Below are positions 15,472-22,473 of a stretch of DNA of 23,672 bases, one piece after another (within the stretch, counting starts at the first letter, position 1; every line of letters begins with the position of its first letter). A program made the translations under genes and the position numbers. The notes under the pieces were generated by a model, which was not told the origin of the DNA, searched no databases, and saw nothing but the letters and a program-made list of their open reading frames with translations. This stretch comes from CAZPHI01 sp964586425 (lineage in GTDB: Bacteria; Bacillota; Clostridia; Lachnospirales; Lachnospiraceae), in assembly GCA_964586425.1 (NCBI GenBank), contig CAZPHI010000031.1:1-23672 (forward strand), read 5' to 3'.

Positions 15472-16623
15472 TTATTTGATATGAGCTTTGATAGCTGCAC
15501 TGACAACATCAGCAACTCTTGGATCAAATGCTTCTGGAAGAATGTTAACATCACTTACTTCGTCATCTGGAATAAGATTAGCGATTGCAAGAACAGCAGC
15601 AAGCTTCATATCCTCTGTAATCTGTTTTGCACGTCCTTCAAGAGCACCTTTGAAGATACCAGGGAATGCGATAACATTATTGACCTGATTAGGGAAATCA
15701 CTTCTACCTGTACCAACGACTCTTGCACCTGCAGCTTTAGCTACATCTGGCATGATTTCAGGAACTGGATTAGCCATAGCAAAGATAATTGCATCCTTGT
15801 TCATTGAAGAAACCATCTCAGCAGATACGATGTTAGGAGCAGAAACACCAACGAATACATCAGCACCACGAAGTGCATCAGCGAGTGAACCAGTCTTTCC
15901 TTCAAGGTTAGTTACTTCCATCATTGATTCCTGCATCCAGTTAAGTCCCTGCGCACCTTTTGCGAGGATACCAACTTTATCACACATAGTTACATGCTTG
16001 AAACCATATGTTAAAAGAAGCTTTGTGATTGCAACACCTGCTGAACCAGCACCATTAACAACAACCTGACAATCTTCCTTTTTCTTACCTGTTACTTTAA
16101 GTCCGTTAATGATTCCGGCAAGTACAACGATTGCAGTACCATGCTGGTCATCATGGAATACTGGAATATCAAGAAGTTCCTTAAGTCTTGATTCGATTTC
16201 AAAACAACGAGGAGCTGAGATATCTTCAAGATTAATACCGCCGAATGCTGGAGCGATATTAACAACAGTCTTGATGATTTCTTCAGTATCCTGTGTATCT
16301 AAGCAGATTGGAAATGCATTAACACCACCGAATTCTTTGAAAAGAACAGCTTTTCCTTCCATAACTGGCATTGCAGCATATGCACCAATATTACCTAAGC
16401 CAAGAACAGCACTTCCGTCTGATACAACAGCTACAGTATTAGATTTGATTGTATATTTGTAAGCAGCCTCTTTATCCTTTGCAATTACTTTACAAGGTTC
16501 TGCAACACCTGGTGTGTATGCTAGAGCTAAGTCTTCTCTTGTTTTGATTTTGCACTTTGAAGTTGTTTCTAATTTGCCATTCCACTCTTCGTGTAATTGT
16601 AATGCTTTTTCGCCATTTGTCAT
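15472..16623 (-). CDS. NAD(P)-dependent malic enzyme, oxaloacetate-decarboxylating
   Basis: Malic enzyme converts malate to pyruvate and CO2 with reduction of NAD(P), linking C4 acids to pyruvate. The 383-aa protein is the short bacterial form without a phosphotransacetylase domain. Visible residues are Tyr36 in LAYTPGVAEPC, the catalytic Lys91 in MEGKAVLFKEFGG, metal-binding acids in NLEDISAP (131-138) and FHDDQHGTA (157-164), and the Rossmann motif GAGSAG (191-196). Coenzyme preference is not read from sequence. An ATG 12 bases further upstream (plus position 16635) abuts the AAAGG. The ATG at 16623 has that site 13 bases upstream and gives a family-like N-terminus, so it was preferred. It is first gene of a run with YtqA and DUF4364. 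Confidence 0.94.
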   Translation of the reverse strand: MTNGEKALQLHEEWNGKLETTSKCKIKTREDLALAYTPGVAEPCKVIAKDKEAAYKYTIKSNTVAVVSDGSAVLGLGNIGAYAAMPVMEGKAVLFKEFGGVNAFPICLDTQDTEEIIKTVVNIAPAFGGINLEDISAPRCFEIESRLKELLDIPVFHDDQHGTAIVVLAGIINGLKVTGKKKEDCQVVVNGAGSAGVAITKLLLTYGFKHVTMCDKVGILAKGAQGLNWMQESMMEVTNLEGKTGSLADALRGADVFVGVSAPNIVSAEMVSSMNKDAIIFAMANPVPEIMPDVAKAAGARVVGTGRSDFPNQVNNVIAFPGIFKGALEGRAKQITEDMKLAAVLAIANLIPDDEVSDVNILPEAFDPRVADVVSAAIKAHIK

Positions 16624-16668
16624 GATTGATACCATACCTTTCGTACATTTAATTAAAATAAAAAATTC

Positions 16669-16695
16669 ATTATAATAAGAAGTGTTTGTGACACT
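16669..16695 (-). promoter_or_regulatory. Malic enzyme promoter -10 with overlapping dyad
   Basis: A perfect TATAAT on the minus strand (plus 16669-16674) lies about 46 bases before the start codon. Just upstream is the dyad AGTGT-TTGTG-ACACT (16681-16695), placed between the -10 and the weak -35 position. It may be a repressor site. Confidence 0.4.
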
Positions 16696-16807
16696 AATAA
16701 GTCAATAATAACACAATGCAATAATTCAATCAACAAATAAAGTATTAAGAGTAAAGAATAATTTGAATAAATGTTTTAAAAAGCCTTTTATTTATTAATA
16801 AAATATG

Positions 16808-16823
16808 ATAAACTATAGTTTAT
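16808..16823. repeat. 16-bp perfect palindrome upstream of the rho promoter
   Basis: ATAAACTATAGTTTAT reads the same on both strands and ends at the first base of the rho -35 element. This position suits a regulator-binding site. A second, more AT-biased palindrome, TTTATTAATAAA, lies at 16791-16802. Confidence 0.6.
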
Positions 16824-16851
16824 TGTTACAGATAATTAGAAACTGTAGAAT
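16823..16851 (+). promoter_or_regulatory. Promoter of rho
   Basis: TTGTTA (16823-16828), a 17-base spacer and TAGAAT (16846-16851), matching consensus at 4 and 5 of 6 bases. The start would be near 16858. Confidence 0.5.
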
Positions 16852-17012
16852 TATATATTGTTTTAGAAGAGTTTCATATCTAGATTAGTATGGCACAGTC
16901 ATAGGCCAGAGTGTAAGATATTCCATCTTCACTAGTTACCACACAGACCAAGTAAAAGTTATTATAGAAACTATTACAATATTACAAAAAGCTCAGGCAT
17001 GGAGGGATTAAT

Positions 17013-18458
17013 ATGCGTGAAAAATTATTAAGTTTACCTTTAGCGACACTTCGTGAAATTGCTAAAGACAAGAAAATCAAGAATATCTCGACAATGAGAA
17101 AGGGAGAGCTGGTTGACGCAATTCTTTCAGTATCTGATGAGGAAGCTGATACAGAAAAGGATACTCATAAGGAAGAAATTAAGGAAGAAATCAAAGAAGA
17201 AAATAAAGAAGAAGTCAGGGAAGCACACAAGCCTCAGACTTCACATAATTCTGGAAAATATAACAATCAGAATGCCAATCAGAACGGCAATCAGAATAGG
17301 GAAAGAACAGTTCCTGATAATGCGACGGTGACAGATGGACCTGATGCTAATGGTATTCTAGAAGTATTACCAGAAGGCTATGGATTTATTAGATGTGAGA
17401 ATTTTCTACCTGGAGAGAATGATGTATATGTATCACCATCTCAGATAAGACGATTTAACCTTAAAACAGGAGATATTATTGTAGGACCTAAGAAACTCAA
17501 GTCGCAGGGCGAGAAGTTCAGTGCATTATTATTCTTAAAATCAGTTAATAATCTTCCTGCTACAGCAATTATCAGCAGACCTGCATTTGAATCATTAACA
17601 CCTATATTCCCTAATGAGAGAATACATCTTGAGCCGAATTCTAATTCAGTTGCAATGAGAATCGTAGATCTAATTGCACCTATTGGTAAAGGTCAGAGAG
17701 GTATGATTGTATCGCAGCCAAAGGCAGGTAAGACTACATTACTTAAACAGGTGGCTAATGCAATTACAAAGAATAACAAAGAGATGCATCTTATAATTCT
17801 TCTTATAGATGAACGACCAGAAGAGGTAACGGATATTAAGGAATCAATAGAAGGTGACAATGTTGAGGTTATATCTTCAACATTTGACGAGCTTCCAGAA
17901 CGACATAAAAGAGTATCAGAGATGGTAATAGAGCGAGCTAAGAGACTTGTAGAGCATAAGAAAGATGTAATAATACTTCTAGACAGCATTACAAGACTTG
18001 CAAGAGCGTACAATCTTACGGTACAGACTAGTGGACGAACTTTATCAGGTGGTCTTGATCCAGCTGCACTTCATATGCCTAAGAAGTTCTTTGGTGCTGC
18101 AAGAAATATGCGTGAAGGTGGAAGTCTTACAGTGTTAGCAACTGCACTTGTTGATACAGGCAGTAAGATGGATGATGTTGTATTCGAGGAATTTAAGGGT
18201 ACTGGTAATATGGAACTTGTACTTGATAGAAAGCTTTCGGAAAAGAGAGTATTTCCTGCAATTGATATAGCAAAGTCAAGCACAAGAAGAGATGACTTAC
18301 TTCTATCTAAAGAAGAACAGGAAGCTTCAGACATAATTAGAAAAGCTTTAAACAGTATGAAATCAGATGAGGCTGTAGAAAGACTTCTTGATATGTTTGT
18401 ACATACAAAGGACAATAAAGAGTTAGTGGAGAAGATACGTAAAACAAGGTATATCTAA
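17013..18458 (+). CDS. rho: Transcription termination factor Rho
   Basis: Rho is a hexameric RNA-dependent ATPase that ends transcription at unstructured C-rich RNA. The 481-aa protein is longer than E. coli Rho (419 aa) because of an insertion. Order: a SAP-like Rho_N helix bundle (1-40, LATLREIAKDKKIKN), a charged Lys/Glu stretch (43-70), an Asn/Gln-rich patch (84-97, NNQNANQNGNQNRE), and the RNA-binding cold-shock-like domain (113-175, LEVLPEGYGFIR). The ATPase has Walker A QPKAGKTT (235-242), Walker B LLIDERPEE (263-271) and DSITRLARAYN. All catalytic parts are intact. GGAGGG precedes the start. Rho genes in Gram-positives are often autoregulated, and a leader of about 155 nt is compatible with that. 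Confidence 0.98.
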   Translation: MREKLLSLPLATLREIAKDKKIKNISTMRKGELVDAILSVSDEEADTEKDTHKEEIKEEIKEENKEEVREAHKPQTSHNSGKYNNQNANQNGNQNRERTVPDNATVTDGPDANGILEVLPEGYGFIRCENFLPGENDVYVSPSQIRRFNLKTGDIIVGPKKLKSQGEKFSALLFLKSVNNLPATAIISRPAFESLTPIFPNERIHLEPNSNSVAMRIVDLIAPIGKGQRGMIVSQPKAGKTTLLKQVANAITKNNKEMHLIILLIDERPEEVTDIKESIEGDNVEVISSTFDELPERHKRVSEMVIERAKRLVEHKKDVIILLDSITRLARAYNLTVQTSGRTLSGGLDPAALHMPKKFFGAARNMREGGSLTVLATALVDTGSKMDDVVFEEFKGTGNMELVLDRKLSEKRVFPAIDIAKSSTRRDDLLLSKEEQEASDIIRKALNSMKSDEAVERLLDMFVHTKDNKELVEKIRKTRYI

Positions 18459-18484
18459 AAATAATAAAAAATATAAATTTATGC

Positions 18485-18513
18485 TTGCAATAATAACTCT
18501 ACTATGATACAAT
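18485..18513 (+). promoter_or_regulatory. Sigma-A promoter of rpmE
   Basis: TTGCAA (18485-18490), a 17-base spacer and TACAAT (18508-18513) with an extended -10 TG at 18505-18506. The start is expected near 18520. rpmE therefore has its own promoter despite sitting behind rho. Confidence 0.7.
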
Positions 18514-18519
18514 TTAAAA

Positions 18520-18613
18520 GCTGTTTATCAAAGATAAAGCAAATGAATTGGTTAACATTGGTTGTTCGCCAATTATAATAAACAAACAAGAATTATTTAA
18601 AGAGGTGAAAATC
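18520..18613 (+). ncRNA. Structured rpmE 5' leader, candidate L31 autoregulatory element
   Basis: The leader of about 94 nt opens with a hairpin (TTTATC-AAA-GATAAA, 18524-18538). It then carries a direct repeat ATTGGTT (18547-18553 and 18557-18563), either copy of which can pair with CCAATT (18569-18574), giving two mutually exclusive stems. Ribosomal protein leaders for L31 have been proposed in Firmicutes. Whether this is one of those classes was not tested. Confidence 0.4.
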
Positions 18614-18820
18614 ATGAGAGAAGGAATCCATCCAGAATACTATCAGGCAAAGGTTGTTTGCAACTGTGGTAATGAATTCGTTACAGGTTCAACAAATGAA
18701 GAAATTCATGTTGAAATTTGTTCAAAATGTCATCCTTTCTACACAGGACAGCAGAAAGCAACTACAGCTCGTGGACGTATTGATAAGTTCAACAAGAAAT
18801 ATGGTGTTGAAAGCAAATAA
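18614..18820 (+). CDS. rpmE: 50S ribosomal protein L31, zinc-binding type
   Basis: This 68-aa protein is L31 of the zinc-containing (C+) type, a component of the 50S subunit that also contributes to bridging the 30S head. It begins MREGIHPEYYQAKVVCNCGN. The four zinc ligands are Cys16, Cys18, Cys36 and Cys39 (CNC ... CSKC), followed by HPFYTGQQK and GRIDKFNKKYG. The start at 18614 follows AGAGGTGA (18601-18608). An in-frame extension upstream to 18548 falls in the leader. In many bacteria the cysteine type is made in zinc sufficiency. No cysteine-free paralogue is in this window. Confidence 0.97.
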   Translation: MREGIHPEYYQAKVVCNCGNEFVTGSTNEEIHVEICSKCHPFYTGQQKATTARGRIDKFNKKYGVESK

Positions 18821-18832
18821 TTGTTAAAGATA

Positions 18833-18866
18833 AGGTTGAGGTTGATAAGATCTCAACCTATTTTTT
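18833..18866 (+). terminator. Intrinsic terminator after rpmE
   Basis: AGGTTGAG (18833-18840) pairs perfectly with CTCAACCT (18852-18859) around an 11-base loop, followed by A and six T residues. It insulates rpmE from the yqhQ-prmC genes. Confidence 0.88.
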
Positions 18867-18915
18867 GTTTCACTAATATATAATATATCTACGAACGCGG
18901 AGGTTTATAGATTAC

Positions 18916-19944
18916 ATGGACAATAAATTAAAACCATCTGGAATAGGTGGACAGGCGTTAATTGAAGGCATAATGATGCGTAACAAGGATACATATTCAG
19001 TTGCTGTTCGAAAACCAGATAATGATATAGATGTAACAACATATACAAGCAGACTAACAACAGAAAAATACCCATTTCTTAATCTTCCTATTGTAAGAGG
19101 TGTATTTAATTTTGTAGATTCGCTGGTTGTTGGAATTAAGACTTTGTCATATTCTGCATCATTCTATGATGATCCAGAGGAAGCTAAGGAAACAAAGGTT
19201 GATCAAGTTGGAGAGAAAATATTCAAAGACAAGCTTGAATCTGTAATAATGGGTATAACTATTCTGTTATCAATTGTTATTGCAGTAGGGCTTTTTATGA
19301 TGCTTCCATACTTTATTTCAAGACTTTTATCAGATGTAATTATTTCACAGGGTGTACTTAATCTGATTGAGGGAATAGTTCGAATGGTTATATTCATATT
19401 ATATCTTCTGTTGATTTCGCTAATGAAGGATATTAAACGAGTATTTATGTATCATGGCGCTGAGCACAAATGCATTAACTGTATAGAGAATGGCATGGAA
19501 CTTAATGTTGAGAATGTAAGAATAAGTTCAAGAGAACATAAGAGATGCGGAACAAGCTTTATGTTATTCGTCATGATTATCAGTGTGATTTTTTTCATAT
19601 TTATTCGTGTTGATAATAGAGCATTGCAGATAGTAATCAGACTTTTACTTGTGCCTGTAATTGCAGGTGTATCATATGAAGTAATCAGACTTGCTGGCAG
19701 AAGTAATAATCCAATAGTAACAATTATCAGCAAACCAGGTCTTTGGCTTCAGAAGCTTACAACAAAAGAGCCTGAAGACGACATGATTGAAGTTGCAATT
19801 AAAGCTGTAGAGGCCGTATTTGACTGGAGAAAGTTCCTCAGTGACAATGAAGCTGATAACGAAGCTAACAAAGATAACGAAGCCAACAAAGATAATGAAG
19901 ATAACACTCAGGCTCAGGATTCAAGTAATGAGGATACAAAATAA
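18916..19944 (+). CDS. yqhQ: DUF1385 family membrane protein (YqhQ)
   Basis: This 342-aa protein matches the DUF1385/YqhQ family. The N-terminal block GIGGQALIEGIMMRN (9-23) and the central block MYHGAEHKCINCIENG (178-193), followed by REHKRCGTSFML (207-218), are its conserved signatures. The His and Cys residues there look like a metal site. Four membrane segments are predicted at about 108-136, 146-170, 213-233 and 238-256. The function is not established. It stands between rpmE and prmC-prfA, as in many Firmicutes. The C-terminal 35 residues are a species-specific Asn/Asp/Glu tail built from an 18-base tandem repeat. GGAGG at 18899-18903 is the ribosome binding site. Confidence 0.92.
   Translation: MDNKLKPSGIGGQALIEGIMMRNKDTYSVAVRKPDNDIDVTTYTSRLTTEKYPFLNLPIVRGVFNFVDSLVVGIKTLSYSASFYDDPEEAKETKVDQVGEKIFKDKLESVIMGITILLSIVIAVGLFMMLPYFISRLLSDVIISQGVLNLIEGIVRMVIFILYLLLISLMKDIKRVFMYHGAEHKCINCIENGMELNVENVRISSREHKRCGTSFMLFVMIISVIFFIFIRVDNRALQIVIRLLLVPVIAGVSYEVIRLAGRSNNPIVTIISKPGLWLQKLTTKEPEDDMIEVAIKAVEAVFDWRKFLSDNEADNEANKDNEANKDNEDNTQAQDSSNEDTK
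19861..19905 (+). repeat. 18-base tandem repeat in the yqhQ 3' end
   Basis: Units GAAGCTAACAAAGATAAC (19861-19878) and GAAGCCAACAAAGATAAT (19879-19896) are followed by a partial copy (19897-19905) and preceded by a shortened one. They encode E-A-N-K-D-N repeats and should vary in number by slippage. Confidence 0.8.
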
Positions 19945-19946
19945 TA

Positions 19947-20879
19947 ATGAACAAGTCGGCAGATAATATAACATATCGGATTTTGCTTACCAATGGTAAA
20001 AATGCTTTGACGCAGGCAGGCATTGAGGAATTTGAATATGATGCTTTTGCATTATTGGAATATGTTACTGGAATGAATAAGACATCATATCTTATGCATA
20101 GTGCAGATTTCGCTAGTGATGAAGCAATTAAAAAGTATGATGAAGTAATTAAGCTTCGTCAAAATCATATTCCACTACAGCATATTACTGGTGTGGCATA
20201 TTTTTATGGATATGAATTTAACGTTAATAATAAAGTGCTTGTGCCAAGATTTGACACAGAGAATCTGGTTGCTAAAGCATTACAAATTATAAAATCAGGC
20301 CAATGCTGTAGCGATAATGGCAAATTTCGTGTACTCGATATGTGCACAGGTTCAGGCTGTATAGCACTTACGCTTGCCAGATATATTCTTGAGAACAAAG
20401 CAGAATATGAGCGTATAGATAATCTAGAGATTACGGCAGCAGACCTTTCGGCAGAAGCCCTTGAGGTAGCAAAGCAGAATGCGAAGAAACTTACAACGGA
20501 TGAATACAATGTTTCGGGTGTTACAACATTTATCCAAAGTAATCTTTTTGATGATGTTGTAGAGAGGTTCGATATGATTGTGTCAAATCCTCCATATATT
20601 CCTACTAAGGTTATTAATGGATTGCAACAGGAAGTAAAACTGCATGATCCCTACATAGCATTAGATGGACACGAAGATGGACTTGATTTTTATAGAGATA
20701 TTACAAAAGAATCGACTACACATATGAATAATGGTGGCTGGCTGATATATGAAATCGGACATGACCAGGCAGAGGCTGTTAAAGCTATGATGATAGAGAA
20801 TCATTTTGATTCGATTGAGGTAATCAAAGATATGGCTGGCCTTGACAGAGTGGTATGTGGACGTTTTCGTGAGTACTAG
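19947..20879 (+). CDS. prmC: Peptide chain release factor N5-glutamine methyltransferase
   Basis: PrmC (HemK) methylates the glutamine of the GGQ motif in release factors using S-adenosylmethionine. The 310-aa protein has the helical N-terminal release-factor-binding domain (1-85). The SAM-binding motif I is LDMCTGSGCIALTLA (130-144), an acidic motif is ITAADLSAEAL, and the active-site NPPY is at 214-217 in IVSNPPYIPTK. PRFDTENLV (100-108) stands for the usual P-R-x-E-T-E. It starts 2 bp after the yqhQ stop, with AGGA 12 bases before the ATG, so the two are coupled. Its substrate gene prfA follows. Confidence 0.97.
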   Translation: MNKSADNITYRILLTNGKNALTQAGIEEFEYDAFALLEYVTGMNKTSYLMHSADFASDEAIKKYDEVIKLRQNHIPLQHITGVAYFYGYEFNVNNKVLVPRFDTENLVAKALQIIKSGQCCSDNGKFRVLDMCTGSGCIALTLARYILENKAEYERIDNLEITAADLSAEALEVAKQNAKKLTTDEYNVSGVTTFIQSNLFDDVVERFDMIVSNPPYIPTKVINGLQQEVKLHDPYIALDGHEDGLDFYRDITKESTTHMNNGGWLIYEIGHDQAEAVKAMMIENHFDSIEVIKDMAGLDRVVCGRFREY

Positions 20880-20975
20880 CAGAAGAGAATTGATGCTGGC
20901 GTAAAACGTAATAATGTATATAAAAAACATAATTAGATAGATGAAATTAATAGATAAGATTGGAGAATTATTAAA

Positions 20976-22058
20976 ATGGATATGTTTGATAGATTGGATG
21001 ACTTACTCATCCGTTACGAAGATATTAATGCGGAACTTAGTAATCCTGATATAGTTAATAATCAGGAAAAATTCAGAAAATTTATGAAGGAGCAGAATGA
21101 TATCGCTCCTATTGTTAATGCTTATACTGAATACAAATCATGTAAGAAAAATATTGAAGATAGTTTAGCAATGCTTCAGGAAGAGACTGATGAAGAACTT
21201 AAGGAGCTTGCAAAGGAAGAACTTAATGATTCAAAGAAGAGAGTTGAAGAGTTAGAGGAGGAGTTAAAGATTCTCTTACTTCCTAAGGACCCTAATGATG
21301 ATAAAGATATTGTTGTAGAAATCAGAGCTGGTGCAGGCGGTGATGAAGCGGCTTTATTCGCTGCGGAATTATTCAGAATGTATACTCACTATGTTGAGTC
21401 TAGAGGCTGGAAGATAGAGGTTGTCAATTCAGATGAAACTGGAATTGGCGGTATGAAGGAAGTTGAATTCATGGTTAAAGGACGCGGAGCATATTCAGTA
21501 ATGAAGTATGAAAGTGGTGTTCACAGAGTTCAGCGTGTACCTGAGACAGAGGCAGGTGGCCGTATTCATACATCAACAGCATCAGTAGCTGTTATGCCTG
21601 AAGCAGAAGAAGTTGATGTTCATATTGATGATAAAGATATTCGTATTGATGTAATGCGTGCTTCTGGTAATGGTGGTCAGTGTGTCAATACAACAGATTC
21701 AGCTGTTCGACTTACTCATTATCCAACAGGTATTGTTATCTATGCACAGACAGAAAAATCACAGATTCAGAATAAAGATAAAGCATTCGCACTCCTTAGA
21801 ACTAAACTTTTCGACCTTGAGACACAGAAGGCTCATGATGCTGAGGCAGATGCAAGAAGAAGCCAGATTGGTACTGGTGACCGTTCAGAAAAGATTAGAA
21901 CATACAACTTCCCACAGGGTCGTGTAACTGATCATAGAATTGGTTTAACATTGTACAAACTTGACAAAATCATGAATGGAGATATCCAGGAAATAATAGA
22001 CGCATGCATTGCAGCAGACCAGGCTATACGCTTAAGCCACTTAGACGAACAGGCTTAA
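20976..22058 (+). CDS. prfA: Peptide chain release factor 1
   Basis: RF1 ends translation at UAA and UAG. The 360-aa length is standard. The recognition tripeptide P-x-T is PET at 189-191 (QRVPETEAGGRIHTS), as in other Firmicutes. The catalytic GGQ is at 233-235 in ASGNGGQCVNTTDSAVR. An N-terminal coiled-coil domain (1-105) precedes them. GGAGA at 20961-20965 precedes the ATG, and a terminator follows. It is the last gene of the conserved housekeeping stretch. Everything downstream looks accessory. Confidence 0.98.
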   Translation: MDMFDRLDDLLIRYEDINAELSNPDIVNNQEKFRKFMKEQNDIAPIVNAYTEYKSCKKNIEDSLAMLQEETDEELKELAKEELNDSKKRVEELEEELKILLLPKDPNDDKDIVVEIRAGAGGDEAALFAAELFRMYTHYVESRGWKIEVVNSDETGIGGMKEVEFMVKGRGAYSVMKYESGVHRVQRVPETEAGGRIHTSTASVAVMPEAEEVDVHIDDKDIRIDVMRASGNGGQCVNTTDSAVRLTHYPTGIVIYAQTEKSQIQNKDKAFALLRTKLFDLETQKAHDAEADARRSQIGTGDRSEKIRTYNFPQGRVTDHRIGLTLYKLDKIMNGDIQEIIDACIAADQAIRLSHLDEQA

Positions 22059-22121
22059 AACCCTTGAATTTACTGGGGTTGTGGCATTTTATCATTTTGG
22101 CAATTTAATATAAAATCCAAG

Positions 22122-22165
22122 GAAATCGGTTAAAACGAACAAGCGTTTGACCGATTTCTTTCTTT
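22122..22165 (+). terminator. Intrinsic terminator after prfA
   Basis: GAAATCGGT (22122-22130) pairs with ACCGATTTC (22150-22158), with an inner AAACG/CGTTT stem. T-rich sequence TTTCTTTCTTT follows. The inner part reads CGAACAAGCGTTTG, close to a Gram-positive LexA box. Confidence 0.82.
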
Positions 22166-22329
22166 ATAAGCAGTTTAGACATACTGTCGAGCCTTATTTT
22201 TGCGATTTGAAACCTTTATAGCCTTTGCTAAATTCTGTAGAAACCTTTATAGCCCCTAGAAATATGTTTAGATAATTTGATAGCCCCAAGAAGAAAAATA
22301 GCAGGATTCTACTGAAGACTGCTTATAAA
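22163..22329. repeat. Pair of 12-bp perfect inverted repeats flanking a non-coding segment
   Basis: TTTATAAGCAGT (22163-22174) and ACTGCTTATAAA (22318-22329) are exact reverse complements 143 bp apart. They enclose the 31-bp-period repeats. They may be element ends, recombinase sites or the two arms of a long-range RNA stem. No target duplication is evident. Confidence 0.75.
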
Positions 22330-22368
22330 ATGACGGAGTTCTTAATATAAAAGTTAGTTTACTAAAAG
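22166..22368 (+). other. Non-coding interval between two terminators
   Basis: There is no ORF of use here on either strand. It contains the inverted repeats and iterons listed separately and small dyads such as GACA-TAC-TGTC (22178-22187). Because an intrinsic terminator follows at 22369-22409, a transcript starting inside it would be a small RNA of roughly 150-220 nt. No promoter with both hexamers was found. Confidence 0.4.
22209..22285. repeat. Three 15-bp direct repeats at exact 31-bp period
   Basis: GAAACCTTTATAGCC occurs identically at 22209-22223 and 22240-22254. A third copy matching at 11 of 15 positions (GATAATTTGATAGCC) is at 22271-22285. Start-to-start spacing is 31 bp both times, about three helical turns, while the 16-bp spacers are unrelated in sequence. 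This is the pattern of an iteron-type protein-binding array. Confidence 0.85.
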
Positions 22369-22409
22369 CCATACTTCACATTGTAAAAGATGTGAGGTGT
22401 GGTTTTTTT
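22369..22409 (+). terminator. Intrinsic terminator before the HNH gene
   Basis: CCATACTTCACAT (22369-22381) pairs with ATGTGAGGTGTGG (22390-22402) over 13 bp with two G-T pairs, closing an 8-base loop. Seven T residues follow. It has no coding gene upstream to serve other than prfA, which has its own terminator. Confidence 0.85.
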
Positions 22410-22473
22410 GATTTTATTTTTAATATAGACTATCACTAGTATATTTAAAATTAAATTATTGGAGGTGATTAAA

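Larger units (their letters stand above)
16696..17012. other. AT-rich divergent intergenic region and rho leader
   Basis: This gap holds no ORF I can support. It contains the dyads and promoters listed separately and a predicted rho leader of about 155 nt. The leader has small hairpins: TGGC/GCCA (16891-16908) and GTGTAAGAT with ATCTTCAC (16911-16931, one bulge). No known riboswitch class was recognised. Confidence 0.5.

Noticed and set aside
15752..16462. Plus-strand open frames opposite the malic enzyme gene
   Set aside because: They are antisense shadows of a fully recognisable malic enzyme, with no ribosome binding sites and no family resemblance.
22209..22285. Short CRISPR-like array
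   Set aside because: Repeat (15 bp) and spacers (16 bp) are too short, there are only three copies with one degenerate, and no cas genes are near.
22163..22329. Retron non-coding RNA
   Set aside because: The complementary ends fit the architecture, but no retron reverse transcriptase is encoded nearby in the window. The only expected reverse transcriptase belongs to the group II intron. Kept only as a speculative option in the findings.
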